A DNA stretch of 64,000 nucleotides, from positions 722,888 to 786,887 of the forward strand of contig NZ_AUQY01000002.1 in the NCBI RefSeq assembly GCF_000468535.1, written 5' to 3'. Below the pieces are notes generated by a model that saw only the letters and a list, made by a program, of their open reading frames with translations, had not been told where the DNA came from and made no database searches. Shown piece after piece: positions 17,375 to 26,161 of this stretch (position 1 is its first letter; every line of letters starts with the position of its first letter). A program made the translations under genes and the position numbers. The DNA is from Peptoniphilus mikwangii. GTDB taxonomy: Bacteria; Bacillota; Clostridia; Tissierellales; Peptoniphilaceae.

Positions 17375-17403
17375 ATTATACTATCATAATCAGTCAATAT
17401 CAA
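17375..17403 (-). promoter_or_regulatory. Promoter of the ECF operon
   Basis: The minus strand has TTGATA (17398-17403) and TATAAT (17375-17380) separated by exactly 17 bases, a near-ideal sigma-A promoter. The leader to the T gene is about 120 bases. Confidence 0.85.
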
Positions 17404-17415
17404 TAATGATTATCA
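17401..17415 (-). promoter_or_regulatory. Fur box overlapping the ECF promoter
   Basis: The minus strand reads TGATAATCATTATTG, matching the 7-1-7 Fur box TGATAATNATTATCA at all but the last two positions. It overlaps the -35 box, so a bound Fur-family protein would block RNA polymerase. Binding itself is inferred. Confidence 0.72.
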
Positions 17416-17520
17416 ATATTTATTATGTTTAATAAAACTTTTATCATCATTCAAGTATATTTTATATTTCGATTCAAAAAGTATTTTTAAATATCCTATG
17501 CTGACATCCATTAATTTAAC

Positions 17521-17562
17521 ATAAAAAAAAGACCTGCGTTTCAAGCAGATGTCTTTTTTTTA
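17521..17562. terminator. Terminator of the SpoIIE-like phosphatase gene
   Basis: An imperfect stem (AAAAGACCTGC with GCAGATGTCTTTT) is flanked by A- and T-runs, 35 bases after the minus-strand stop. Confidence 0.8.
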
Positions 17563-17595
17563 AAATAATAGATTATAAATTATATTAATATTATT

Positions 17596-18717
17596 TTATT
17601 TTTCTGTTTCTTGTAGATTTTGTAATTCTATCAAGAGAGCTGTTATATCATCTTTTTGCTCTCCCCACATAAATTTGTATACACCTTTTTCAAGTGCAGT
17701 AAGTTCACTTCCATTATTTTCCGTTATTATTTTTTTTACCCTTGATGTTCCAAACGGAGTTGAGTTCTTATTTTTAGTTTCAGTTATACCGTCAGTCATA
17801 AATAAAAGCTTGTCATTTTCACTTAATTTTATACTGTCATCAGCATAAGTTACTCCTTTTAAAAATCTTGTTATAGGAAATCCATTAGCCTCAAGTTCTA
17901 TTATCTCATCGCCTCTAAATATTATCGGATATGGAAAGTGTCCTGCATTTGAATATGTCAGTTTATTTGTTTTTATATTATATACTCCATAAAAGCATGT
18001 AAAGTATAGTTCTATATCAAGTTTAAGGGCGGAAAATCTATTCCATATCTCAGTTAATGTCTTGGACGGATAAAGTAACTTTGAATTCGGTATGTTTCTC
18101 ATTACAAGTCGTATAAACATTGTCACCATTGATGATGCAAAACCATGTCCTACCGTATCTGCAATATATATACCGACATTGTCATCATTTATCTTTATAA
18201 TATCAAACATATCTCCACTAAGCATATTTGACGGTCTGTATATATAGTCTATTTTTAAATTTTCAAACATTCCCTTTTCAGGTAAAAGCGCCTGTTGAAT
18301 TTTTTGTGCATGTGTCATTTCGACTGTCATCATTTCATTCTTTTCAATTATTTCCGAAACAAGCTTTCGTTCCATTGAAATATTTCTAAATACTTCAACT
18401 ACTCCGAGTATTTCATTATTCATTCCTATTACCGGAGAACATTTTACAGAAAAATATTTATTATCAATCATTTCTTCTCTCTGTATCACTTCCCCCGTTT
18501 CAAGTGTTCTCTTTGTTATTCTCGGGTCTAATATAGATTCATTGAGCTTACATACCATATTGTTATTATCATGACCGAGCATTTCTCTCATGGCTTTGTT
18601 TGCAAATACAACATCATTATCAGTATTAAGTACACGAACTAAATCAACTATGCCATCTAATATTTTATAGTTCAGTTTATCTTTATTTAAAATTGAATCT
18701 TTATATGGTTTGTTCAT
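17596..18717 (-). CDS. PAS-domain PP2C/SpoIIE-type serine phosphatase
   Basis: The protein has an N-terminal PAS-like domain (about 15-110), a short coiled linker and a C-terminal SpoIIE/RsbU phosphatase domain. Motifs include QALLPEKG, SGDMFDI, ADTVGHGFASSM, FMTDGITETKN and KDDITALLIEL; the aspartates bind Mn2+ or Mg2+. Such proteins dephosphorylate anti-sigma antagonist or similar partners in response to a signal sensed by PAS. No partner gene is nearby. The ATG at 18717 follows GTGAGG by 8 bases; the longer frame overlaps the upstream methyltransferase. About 373 residues. Confidence 0.87.
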   Translation of the reverse strand: MNKPYKDSILNKDKLNYKILDGIVDLVRVLNTDNDVVFANKAMREMLGHDNNNMVCKLNESILDPRITKRTLETGEVIQREEMIDNKYFSVKCSPVIGMNNEILGVVEVFRNISMERKLVSEIIEKNEMMTVEMTHAQKIQQALLPEKGMFENLKIDYIYRPSNMLSGDMFDIIKINDDNVGIYIADTVGHGFASSMVTMFIRLVMRNIPNSKLLYPSKTLTEIWNRFSALKLDIELYFTCFYGVYNIKTNKLTYSNAGHFPYPIIFRGDEIIELEANGFPITRFLKGVTYADDSIKLSENDKLLFMTDGITETKNKNSTPFGTSRVKKIITENNGSELTALEKGVYKFMWGEQKDDITALLIELQNLQETEK

Positions 18718-18751
18718 GATTAATACCTCACTCATACTATCTCTGATTAAT

Positions 18752-19879
18752 CTATTTTGGACGTGGTCCATAATATTGATAGTAGTATGTCTTTATTTTT
18801 CCATTGTATAATTTTCTATTTCTATCTGATTTTTTGCCAAAGTTCTTTTCAAATTGTTCATCTGATGATATTGCATACAACGACCAGGTCGGAATTGTCT
18901 TATACAATTTACCAAGTTCTTCTTCAAGCTCTTTTACTTCGTCTCCTCCAATTCTAACTCCGTAAGGAGGATTTGTTATAATCACTCCATAATCGTCAGG
19001 TAAGTCCAATTCTCTTATATCTTTTACAAAAAATTTTATATCTTCATCAAGTCCTAATATTTCCGCATTGTTCTTTGCAACTTCTATCGCCTTATACGAA
19101 ATATCTGTTGCAAATATTTGTAACTTTTTATCATAATCTATTTCACTATAACACTTTGCTCTCTCTTCTTTATATATTTTTTCATCCATAAATATAAATT
19201 TTTCACTGTCAAAATGTCTTGAAATTCCGGGTGCAATATTTTTTCCGATCATTGCAGCTTCAATCGGTATTGTTCCGCTTCCACAAAACGGATCGCATAA
19301 AATTCTATCCTCTTTCCAATAACTCAACATAACCATAGCTGCTGCTATAGTTTCCGATATCGGAGCTTTATATGATACTTCTCTATAACCTCTCTTATGA
19401 AGTCCGTCTCCGGATGTATCAAGAGTTATACTTGCAATGTCTTTAAAAACTGAAACCTCTATTTTGTACCTTTCTTCAGATTTTTCAAAACGATATATAT
19501 CATACTTCGTTTGAAGTTTCTTAATTATCGCCTTTTCAACTATTCTTTGACAATCCGATATTGAATACAGCTTTGACTTTGCACTTCTGCCTTGTACTAA
19601 AAAATTTCCCTTTTCCGAAATTATATTTTCCCACGATATTTTATATGTGTTGTCAAAAAGCTCCTCAAATGTATACGCTTCAAATGTACCAAGCTCAATT
19701 AATACTCTCTCTGCAGTTCTAAGTCTTAAATTCAGCTTTGCCACATCTGTCAAATTTCCGATAAGGCTTACTCTTCCATCGCTTACTTCAAGATTTTCAT
19801 ATCCCATATTTATAAGCTCTCTTTTCAAAACAGCTTCAAGCCCAAAATTTGCAGTTGCAATTATTTTTATATTATTCAT
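18752..19879 (-). CDS. rlmL: THUMP-domain rRNA methyltransferase, RlmL type
   Basis: The 375-residue protein has an N-terminal RNA-binding THUMP domain (about 45-155) and a Rossmann methyltransferase domain with DPFCGSGT (196-203) and NPPY (303-306). It matches the single-domain class of 23S rRNA m2G2445 methyltransferases. It uses S-adenosylmethionine. The ATG at 19879 follows TTGAGGTGTAAA; a TTG 12 bases upstream is inside the ribosome site. It is followed after 34 bases by the phosphatase gene. The exact target base is from family knowledge. Confidence 0.87.
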   Translation of the reverse strand: MNNIKIIATANFGLEAVLKRELINMGYENLEVSDGRVSLIGNLTDVAKLNLRLRTAERVLIELGTFEAYTFEELFDNTYKISWENIISEKGNFLVQGRSAKSKLYSISDCQRIVEKAIIKKLQTKYDIYRFEKSEERYKIEVSVFKDIASITLDTSGDGLHKRGYREVSYKAPISETIAAAMVMLSYWKEDRILCDPFCGSGTIPIEAAMIGKNIAPGISRHFDSEKFIFMDEKIYKEERAKCYSEIDYDKKLQIFATDISYKAIEVAKNNAEILGLDEDIKFFVKDIRELDLPDDYGVIITNPPYGVRIGGDEVKELEEELGKLYKTIPTWSLYAISSDEQFEKNFGKKSDRNRKLYNGKIKTYYYQYYGPRPK

Positions 19880-19982
19880 TTTACACCTCAATAAAATTAT
19901 ACCTTAATATTAAAATAAAATCAGTAATAAAAATTAAAAGAAATTGTTAATATTCTAAATATAATTCATTTTTTTCAAATAT

Positions 19983-20024
19983 AAAATAAATAACTATCCG
20001 CTTTACAGACAGTTATTTATTTTA
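19983..20024. terminator. Terminator following the pseudogene
   Basis: AAATAACT and AGTTATTT arms with inner pairing form a hairpin flanked by A/T runs. It lies just after the minus-strand stop of the decayed gene, as a former gene end would. Confidence 0.75.
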
Positions 20025-20034
20025 ATATTTTTAA

Positions 20035-20250
20035 TTAATTAAGTGCAATATACATCATTCCAATTGCAATATTATGGCTACCATCACCACACAATAATGC
20101 AAATCTTTTGAAAGTACTTCTTTGTTCACATTTTCTTAGATCTTGTGAAAATTATCATATATCATCACCGTTCGCTTAGATAATATTCTCCAAGTCTATT
20201 CAAATATATTTGCCATCATCTGATGTTTCTTCAAAAGCTTCCAAAAGCTC
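20035..20250 (-). pseudogene. Decayed protein-coding fragment with in-frame stops
   Basis: One minus-strand frame gives a protein-like reading across 70 codons: LLEAFEETSDDGKYI, then IDLENII, ANGDDI, and FSQDLRKCEQRSTFKRFALL up to GMMYIALN, broken by four stops (TGA, TAA, TGA, TAA). The frame never shifts in this stretch and ends at a stop right before a terminator. The C-terminal part reads like a real protein (CGDGSHNIAIGMMYIALN) but I do not recognise the family. Upstream the frame is lost, with no start. Confidence 0.65.
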
Positions 20251-20301
20251 TTAAGATTTATTTAGACATATATTTTTATTTCTTTGATTTGTTTGATATT
20301 A

Positions 20302-21393
20302 TTAATCTAATTTCATATCTCCATCTTTTATCCAACCGATAATTCTCAAAATTTTACATATTAAAACAGATATCACTGCCGGGAGTACAAAAGAAATTAA
20401 AATCAGCCCCAGCCAATCATTTGTAGTTACTCCTGTTTTTATGCCCGCTTCAATATCCTTCAGCCATCCTGTATATACTCCAAGTTGTCCTACAAAACCG
20501 CAAGTTCCCATACCCGACGCCACTGCCGGTCCATTTACTTCAAGCTTAAATATACAAGTTGCTATCGGTCCGGTTATTGCCGATGTTATAATAGGCGGGA
20601 TCCAAATCTTAGGATTTTTAATTATATTTCCCATTTGCAACATTGATGTTCCTATTCCTTGAGAAACTAATCCTCCTATGTAATTTTCTCTATATGACAT
20701 AAATGCAAATCCAATCATTTGTGCACAGCATCCCGCAAGTGCCGCTCCTCCGGCAAGACCTGTAAGTCCTAAAGCCGCACAAATTGCAGCAGATGATATT
20801 GGAAGTGTAAGCGCTATACCAACCAAAACAGAAACCAGTATTCCCATTAAAAACGGTCTTAAATTTGTAGCCCACATTATTACATTCCCAACTTTCATAG
20901 CCGCACTGCCAAGTGCCGGTGCCCACCATGCGGATAATGCAACTCCTATTACTATAGTAACTATAGGTGTAACTAAAATATCCACCTTTGTTTCTTTTGA
21001 TACCGCCTTTCCGAATTCAGCTGCAATTATCGCAACAAATAAAACTGCCAACGGACCTCCCGCTCCTCCTAAAGCATTTGAAGAAAATCCTACAGTAATA
21101 AGTGAAAACAAAACCAACGGAGGGCATTTAAGTGCATAACCTATCGCAACAGCCATAGCAGGACCGCTCATAGCCGAAGCAAGTGATCCGATTGTATAAT
21201 CTGTTCCGTTTATCGTCGCAACAGTTGTCATAAGCCATGGAATTTTAAACTGCATTCCTATGGTATTTATAATAGTTCCTATAAGTAATGAACAAAATAG
21301 CCCTTGTGCCATCGCACCCAAAGCATCAATTCCATATCTCTTTATGGATATTTCAATGTCTTTTCTCTCTAAAAATTGTCTTAATTCTCTCAT
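20302..21393 (-). CDS. PTS_EIIC_2-type membrane transporter
   Basis: The 363-residue protein has about ten hydrophobic segments rich in Gly and Ala, with SGPAMAVAIGYAL, GGAGGPLAVLF and VNGPAVASGMGTCGFVGQ. It fits the PTS EIIC_2 family, the membrane part of a putative phosphotransferase system. No EIIA or EIIB gene is nearby, so it may work without PTS phosphorylation. The ATG at 21393 has GAGGAGAAG upstream; the ATG at 21408 lies inside that site. Substrate unknown. Confidence 0.78.
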   Translation of the reverse strand: MRELRQFLERKDIEISIKRYGIDALGAMAQGLFCSLLIGTIINTIGMQFKIPWLMTTVATINGTDYTIGSLASAMSGPAMAVAIGYALKCPPLVLFSLITVGFSSNALGGAGGPLAVLFVAIIAAEFGKAVSKETKVDILVTPIVTIVIGVALSAWWAPALGSAAMKVGNVIMWATNLRPFLMGILVSVLVGIALTLPISSAAICAALGLTGLAGGAALAGCCAQMIGFAFMSYRENYIGGLVSQGIGTSMLQMGNIIKNPKIWIPPIITSAITGPIATCIFKLEVNGPAVASGMGTCGFVGQLGVYTGWLKDIEAGIKTGVTTNDWLGLILISFVLPAVISVLICKILRIIGWIKDGDMKLD

Positions 21394-21438
21394 TATACTT
21401 CTCCTCATTAAAAATAGTTAAAATTACGCTCAAAGTTT

Positions 21439-21444
21439 ATTATA
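21439..21444 (-). promoter_or_regulatory. Probable -10 of the PTS-like transporter gene
   Basis: TATAAT on the minus strand about 45 bases before the start; the -35 region is not recognisable. Confidence 0.45.
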
Positions 21445-21492
21445 CTATATATTTTAATTTATATTACTACTTATTTTAATTAATAATTTGAA

Positions 21493-21594
21493 CTAAAATA
21501 ATTACAATTTGGTATAGTTGAAATTATTTTAGCTGCAGTCATATTTAATAATATGAGAATATTGAAAATACTAATTCAACTGTTTTCAACTATA
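21493..21594. repeat. Two overlapping inverted repeats upstream of the PTS-like gene
   Basis: CTAAAATAATT (21493-21503) pairs with AATTATTTTAG (21522-21532). TATAGTTGAAA (21513-21523) pairs with TTTCAACTATA (21584-21594). Both are perfect 11-bp repeats and share bases 21522-21523, so the hairpins would exclude each other in RNA. They lie upstream of the -10 box, which favours a DNA-level or leftover-element role. Confidence 0.5.
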
Positions 21595-21605
21595 TATATC
21601 ATTAT

Positions 21606-21643
21606 ATAAAAAATTCGGTTGTTATTTGACAACCGAATTTTTT
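21606..21643. terminator. Terminator of the MacAB-like operon
   Basis: AAATTCGGTTGT (21611-21622) and ACAACCGAATTT (21629-21640) form a 12-bp stem with T-runs on both strands. Confidence 0.9.
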
Positions 21644-21682
21644 ATTCTATTTTCTTTCTTTGATATATTAAATTTTAAATAA

Positions 21683-22960
21683 CTATTCATATCTTAATGC
21701 ATCAATCGGATTTAATTTTGCAGCTTTATTTGCAGGATAATATCCAAAAAATATCCCTATTACCATAGAAAATCCTACTGCAACTAAAACTGATACGGCT
21801 GATGGCAGTGTAGGCGATTTTAATAAAATACTTCCTCCATATCCCAAAGATGTTCCAAATAGAATCCCAATTAAGCCGCCTATTGAGCAAATTATTATAC
21901 TCTCTATAATGAATTGACCTCTTATATCAGAATTTGTAGCCCCAAGCGCTTTTCTAATTCCAATTTCTCTTGTTCTTTCCGTAACTGATACAAGTAATAT
22001 ATTCATTACTCCTATGCCTCCTACAATAAGAGATATGGCAGCTATTGCTCCTATTGCAAGTTTTATTGTTCCCATAACTTTATTTATCTGTGATATTTGA
22101 GATTCAATTGTTTGACAAGTTACCTTATAGTTTTCATTTTCATTATAGTAATTATCATTAAAAAACTTTTCAATCATAGCTGAAGTTTGTGATATGACTT
22201 CTCGGCTCTTGGCATTTACATTAATTGTCTGGTAAGATTCAGTTACTGTATTACTTGTTCCAAATTGCCTATTGCCTACTGTCATAGGAATATATACGTT
22301 TGTTGTTTCTCCCGAGGTATCTCCTCCAAAAATTCCAAAATCTATAGGTTCATATTTATATACCCCTACTACAAGGTATGTTCGTATTCCGGAATTATTT
22401 GTATTTATCTCAATTTCTGACCCAAGTGCATTTTCAACTTTCCCGCCATAAATTTTATTTACAACTTTGTCTGAAATTACAGCAACTTCTTTTTGTTGAT
22501 TCACATCCTTATCATCAATAAATCTTCCCGACACCATCTTTAAATTGTTTACATCCTTTGCCCCGGCTGTTACTGATTCTATTCTTACATTTGATTTTAC
22601 TCTACCCGCAAAAACTTTTCCCGATGCTCCCATACCCGAAATACTTATTGACTTTATATAATCCGAATATCTATTTAACATTTCATCAATTTGATATTGT
22701 TTAATTTTATCTCTGTCATTTATATCGGGCGTATAATCAAAATTCTGATCTTTTTCTCTCGCAGTAACAGATACACTTATAACCGTATTCCCAAATGAGT
22801 CGAAGCCTTTTGATACAGAATTTGACATTGCATGACCTATTGTCCAAATCCCTATTACCGAAGATATACCTATTATTATCCCCAGCATAGTTAAAAAGCT
22901 TCGCATTTTATTTAACCTAAGCCCTTCAATAGCTATCTTTATATTTTCAAATATACTCAT
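21683..22960 (-). CDS. MacB-type ABC permease
   Basis: The 425-residue protein has an N-terminal membrane segment (about 19-42), a MacB extracytoplasmic domain, three C-terminal membrane segments and the FtsX-family loop TERTREIGIRKALGAT. It is a MacB permease split from its ATPase. Its gene overlaps the ATPase gene by an ATGA junction, and the adaptor gene precedes both. The set probably exports a peptide, lipid or drug; in Bacillota similar sets often give resistance to antimicrobial peptides. Specificity cannot be read. Confidence 0.9.
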   Translation of the reverse strand: MSIFENIKIAIEGLRLNKMRSFLTMLGIIIGISSVIGIWTIGHAMSNSVSKGFDSFGNTVISVSVTAREKDQNFDYTPDINDRDKIKQYQIDEMLNRYSDYIKSISISGMGASGKVFAGRVKSNVRIESVTAGAKDVNNLKMVSGRFIDDKDVNQQKEVAVISDKVVNKIYGGKVENALGSEIEINTNNSGIRTYLVVGVYKYEPIDFGIFGGDTSGETTNVYIPMTVGNRQFGTSNTVTESYQTINVNAKSREVISQTSAMIEKFFNDNYYNENENYKVTCQTIESQISQINKVMGTIKLAIGAIAAISLIVGGIGVMNILLVSVTERTREIGIRKALGATNSDIRGQFIIESIIICSIGGLIGILFGTSLGYGGSILLKSPTLPSAVSVLVAVGFSMVIGIFFGYYPANKAAKLNPIDALRYE

Positions 22961-23640
22961 TTAGACACCTCTATTCTTCCATCAGACATCGTTAAAATCC
23001 TTGGAGTTTCATCTGCGAGTTCTCTATTATGAGTTATTAAAATAATTGTCTTTTTTTGAACATCATTTAATTTATGAAATAAATCCATTACTATTCTTCC
23101 GGTTTTTGAATCAAGCGCTCCTGTTGGTTCATCAGCAAGAATAATTTCAGGATTATTTGCCATGGCTCTTGCTATCGCAACTCTCTGTTTTTGTCCTCCT
23201 GACAATTCATTCGGATTATGATTTGCCCTTGTATCCATTTCAACAAGCCTTAACAGTTCCATAGCTCTTTCTTGTCTTTCAGCTTTGGGTACTTTACCAT
23301 ATAACATGGGTAATTCAACATTACCGAGTGCAGAAAGTCTTGGTATAAGGTTAAAATTTTGAAATACAAATCCTATTTTTTTATTTCTGATTATTGACAG
23401 CTCAGTATCAACCGCCTTATTTATGTCAAGTCCTCCAAGTATATATGAGCCCTCTGTGGCCCTGTCTAAAAGACCTATTATATTCATCAAAGTAGACTTA
23501 CCGCTACCGGATGCTCCTACAATTGATATGAAATCCGAATCAAAAACCTCTATATCAATCCCGTGAAGTATTTCAAGTTCATTGGGCTCGCCAATATAAT
23601 ATCTCTTCACAATACCCTTCATATCTATTATTTTTTGCAT
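22957..23640 (-). CDS. MacB-type ABC ATPase
   Basis: The ATPase of 227 residues has Walker A GASGSGKST, the LSGGQKQRVAIARA signature and Walker B IILADEPTGALD with TGALDS, which is characteristic of LolD/MacB ATPases. The ATG at 23640 is preferred over a GTG 9 bases upstream that falls in the ribosome site (AGGTG). It overlaps the permease gene and follows the adaptor gene. Confidence 0.92.
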   Translation of the reverse strand: MQKIIDMKGIVKRYYIGEPNELEILHGIDIEVFDSDFISIVGASGSGKSTLMNIIGLLDRATEGSYILGGLDINKAVDTELSIIRNKKIGFVFQNFNLIPRLSALGNVELPMLYGKVPKAERQERAMELLRLVEMDTRANHNPNELSGGQKQRVAIARAMANNPEIILADEPTGALDSKTGRIVMDLFHKLNDVQKKTIILITHNRELADETPRILTMSDGRIEVSK

Positions 23641-23641
23641 A

Positions 23642-25708
23642 TTACACACCTGTTTGCATATCTACTACATTTACATCTACACCTGCACTATAATTATCAG
23701 GAGAATTTATAACTCTCATTTTCTCATTTAATTCTTTAGACTCTATAACAGACTCAAAATCATTTCCGGATGAAACGGTTACTTCAATTTCTCTGATTTT
23801 AAAAACTCCACTGTCTCCGTCAACGGCTAATATAAATGATTTTTTATTTTTCTCATATATTGCATCAGATGGAACTACAAATACATTTTGTTTTTTCTCC
23901 ATAACATATTTAACTCTAATACTCATACCGGGTTTTAAATCTGTTACTGATGTATCATCAAACGAAATTTTTGTAGTATATACAACTTCATTTGAATTTT
24001 GAGATTGGTCCCTCTTCTTTGATGGAGTAGGATTTATAGATTCAACTTTCCCCTTGAATATTTTGTCTTTACCAAATGCATCACTTGTTATCTCTACATT
24101 CATTCCAACCTTTACTCTATTTAAATCAAATTCCTTTATCTGACTTTCCACTATTGTTCTGTCTATTGTCTCAATTTTTGCAACGTAATCTGTCGGCACT
24201 TGCCCTTGTATTAAATTCTTTTCTGTAATTGTTCCATCCATTGGTGCCTTTATAACTGTTCTTTCTAAATCTTGATATAAATTTTTAAGTTCAATTGAAT
24301 TTACAGTAGTATCTCCATTAGCACCCGCTGTTTTTAAGTTGTTTTTCAATGCATTTATCTCATTATCCTGTGCAACTTCAGCAACTTTTACATTTTTTAT
24401 CGCATTTTCATATGCATGTTTTAAATCATCAGCATTCTTTCTATAAGACTTCAGCATATCTTGTCTTGATTTATCTGAAAGATTTTTTTGTTCTACATTT
24501 GATGAAATATTTTTGTTTGCATTTTCAAGCGCAAGCCTTTGTTGTTCAAAGTCTTTTTTCTTTTCATCAATTGTCTTTCTACCTGTTTCTACCTCTGCCT
24601 GATATTTTTTAATATCTGATTCAAGCTCAACTATTTTCGCCTTCAAATCTTTTGAAATAGTATTTAATTCAGAAATTTGATTTGTAACATTCTCAAGCTC
24701 TTTAATTAAAGAGGAATTGTCTATCATTGAATTTTTAATTTCTGCCTGAATTGAATCAATTAGCTTTTGTTGATTCTCTACACTTAATTGTAAAATATTT
24801 ATTTCATTTTCATCTTTCGGAACTCTAAGCTTTTCAAATTCTAATCTATTTTTCAGATTAACCATATCCGAATTAGCCTGAGTAAGTCTCGCAGATAACA
24901 CCGGATCAATTTGAGGTGCCGTACTTTGCGCTTTTAATGTTTCCTGTTTTCTCTGAAGTTCGGCAATTCTTCTGTCATTTTCCGAATCTCTCGCCTTCAA
25001 ATTTCCAAGCTCTACCGATTTCATATAAGCAAGTCTTCCGCTTTCGTTAAGTGACTGAATTTCTTTATTCAATCTGTCATTAGATTGAGCATAGTTTAAT
25101 CCTGCACTATTCGCTCCATTTTGTAATGAATCCATTGTGCTCTTATTGGCAACAAGCTGTTCATTATATCCTTCTTCAAGACTTTTTTTATAGTTATTAT
25201 AAGTTTTTTCCGCAGTAATCCACGCATCATAAGCTGCAGTTACTGCATTATTTGCAGATACAACACTTCCATTAGTACCGTCAGATTTATTTTTTAACGC
25301 CTCATCCAACTTATCTTGAGCATTTTTAACTTGAAGTGATGTAGACTTATTTGTTGCTCCTATCATTGCACTCTTAATAGCTATCTGCTGTTTTATAGTT
25401 GTATCATCAAGTCTTGCTATCACATCACCTTTTTTTACCTGCATTCCGACTTCAATATTAATTTCTTTTACAGGTAGTGATTTCTCAGCATAAATTTGCG
25501 CTGAATCTTCGCTCAATACTTTTCCGGATTCATTTACCGCACTTACAAACTCTTTCTTTTTTAATTCTGTAGTTTCATTCTTTAAAATAGGTTGATAGTT
25601 TCCTCCTTTATTTCTAAAAGAAAAAAATCCTATTATTAACAATAAAAAAATTCCCGCGACAATGACGGGTTTTTTACGTCTTTTAAAAAATCCCAAGATT
25701 CTTGTCAT
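23642..25708 (-). CDS. Long periplasmic-adaptor-like (MacA/HlyD) protein
   Basis: The 688-residue protein has one N-terminal membrane anchor (about 14-31). A biotinyl-lipoyl-like half (VGMQVKKGDVIARLDDTT) and its partner (APMDGTITEKNLIQGQVP) flank a very long charged region (about 95-480) that should form coiled coils. A beta-barrel and membrane-proximal domain follow. MacA relatives are normally 370-420 residues, so the hairpin is extended by roughly 250 residues. It probably links the MacB pair to the thick cell wall or to a partner outside the cell; that is inference. Confidence 0.85.
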   Translation of the reverse strand: MTRILGFFKRRKKPVIVAGIFLLLIIGFFSFRNKGGNYQPILKNETTELKKKEFVSAVNESGKVLSEDSAQIYAEKSLPVKEINIEVGMQVKKGDVIARLDDTTIKQQIAIKSAMIGATNKSTSLQVKNAQDKLDEALKNKSDGTNGSVVSANNAVTAAYDAWITAEKTYNNYKKSLEEGYNEQLVANKSTMDSLQNGANSAGLNYAQSNDRLNKEIQSLNESGRLAYMKSVELGNLKARDSENDRRIAELQRKQETLKAQSTAPQIDPVLSARLTQANSDMVNLKNRLEFEKLRVPKDENEINILQLSVENQQKLIDSIQAEIKNSMIDNSSLIKELENVTNQISELNTISKDLKAKIVELESDIKKYQAEVETGRKTIDEKKKDFEQQRLALENANKNISSNVEQKNLSDKSRQDMLKSYRKNADDLKHAYENAIKNVKVAEVAQDNEINALKNNLKTAGANGDTTVNSIELKNLYQDLERTVIKAPMDGTITEKNLIQGQVPTDYVAKIETIDRTIVESQIKEFDLNRVKVGMNVEITSDAFGKDKIFKGKVESINPTPSKKRDQSQNSNEVVYTTKISFDDTSVTDLKPGMSIRVKYVMEKKQNVFVVPSDAIYEKNKKSFILAVDGDSGVFKIREIEVTVSSGNDFESVIESKELNEKMRVINSPDNYSAGVDVNVVDMQTGV

Positions 25709-25836
25709 AATATCCTCCTAAATTTTTCAATATTATAATTAATTATATACCCTTATATTAAAATCTTATACGCAACATTTTTAAATAATAACAAATAAAA
25801 GTCTAAGATTTATCTAAGTTCATACTATCTGCATAT

Positions 25837-25867
25837 AAAAATAGAGGTAAGAAATACCTTACCTCTA
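25837..25867. terminator. Terminator of the monooxygenase-domain gene
   Basis: AGAGGTAAG and CTTACCTCT (25843-25866) form a 9-bp stem, with TATTTTTAT following on the minus strand. Confidence 0.85.
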
Positions 25868-25875
25868 ACATCTCA

Positions 25876-26160
25876 TTAATCTAAATCTTCAAATCTGTAC
25901 AGCGGACTTCTTTCATATGCAATTTCAGAAATTTGTGGAACGATTCTTTTAAAGTGCTCTGTACTTTGATGAGCTTCAAGGCTCTCTTTACTGTCCCACT
26001 CTTCATAAATACACAACCCGTATTTATTGTCAATATCTTTGAAAGCTTTATATACTATACATCCCTTTTCAGCTTGTGATTTTTTTACAAGTTCTTCTAT
26101 AAGCTTCAAAGCTTTCTTATAATCTTCTTCTTTAAAAATTTTTCTGTTAAATAAAAACAT
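25876..26160 (-). CDS. Antibiotic biosynthesis monooxygenase (ABM)-domain protein
   Basis: The 94-residue protein has the ABM ferredoxin-like fold pattern: GCIVYKAFKDIDNKYGLCIYEEW and EAHQSTEHFKRIVPQI. The family includes quinol monooxygenases and haem-degrading enzymes, but small members often have unknown roles. The haem-coordinating residues of IsdG are not evident. The ATG at 26160 follows AGGAAAG; the longer frame overlaps pepC. It is the last gene after pepC. Confidence 0.75.
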   Translation of the reverse strand: MFLFNRKIFKEEDYKKALKLIEELVKKSQAEKGCIVYKAFKDIDNKYGLCIYEEWDSKESLEAHQSTEHFKRIVPQISEIAYERSPLYRFEDLD

Positions 26161-26161
26161 T

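Larger units (their letters stand above)
17253..17595. other. Intergenic region: ECF leader, promoter, Fur box and a terminator
   Basis: The gap holds the leader of the ECF operon, its promoter and Fur box (17375-17415) and the terminator of the phosphatase gene (17521-17562). I see no further gene in 17416-17520. Confidence 0.7.
19880..20301. other. Intergenic region with decayed gene
   Basis: The gap contains the rlmL upstream region, a terminator (19983-20024) and a pseudogene fragment (20035-20250). No intact gene is visible. Confidence 0.7.
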
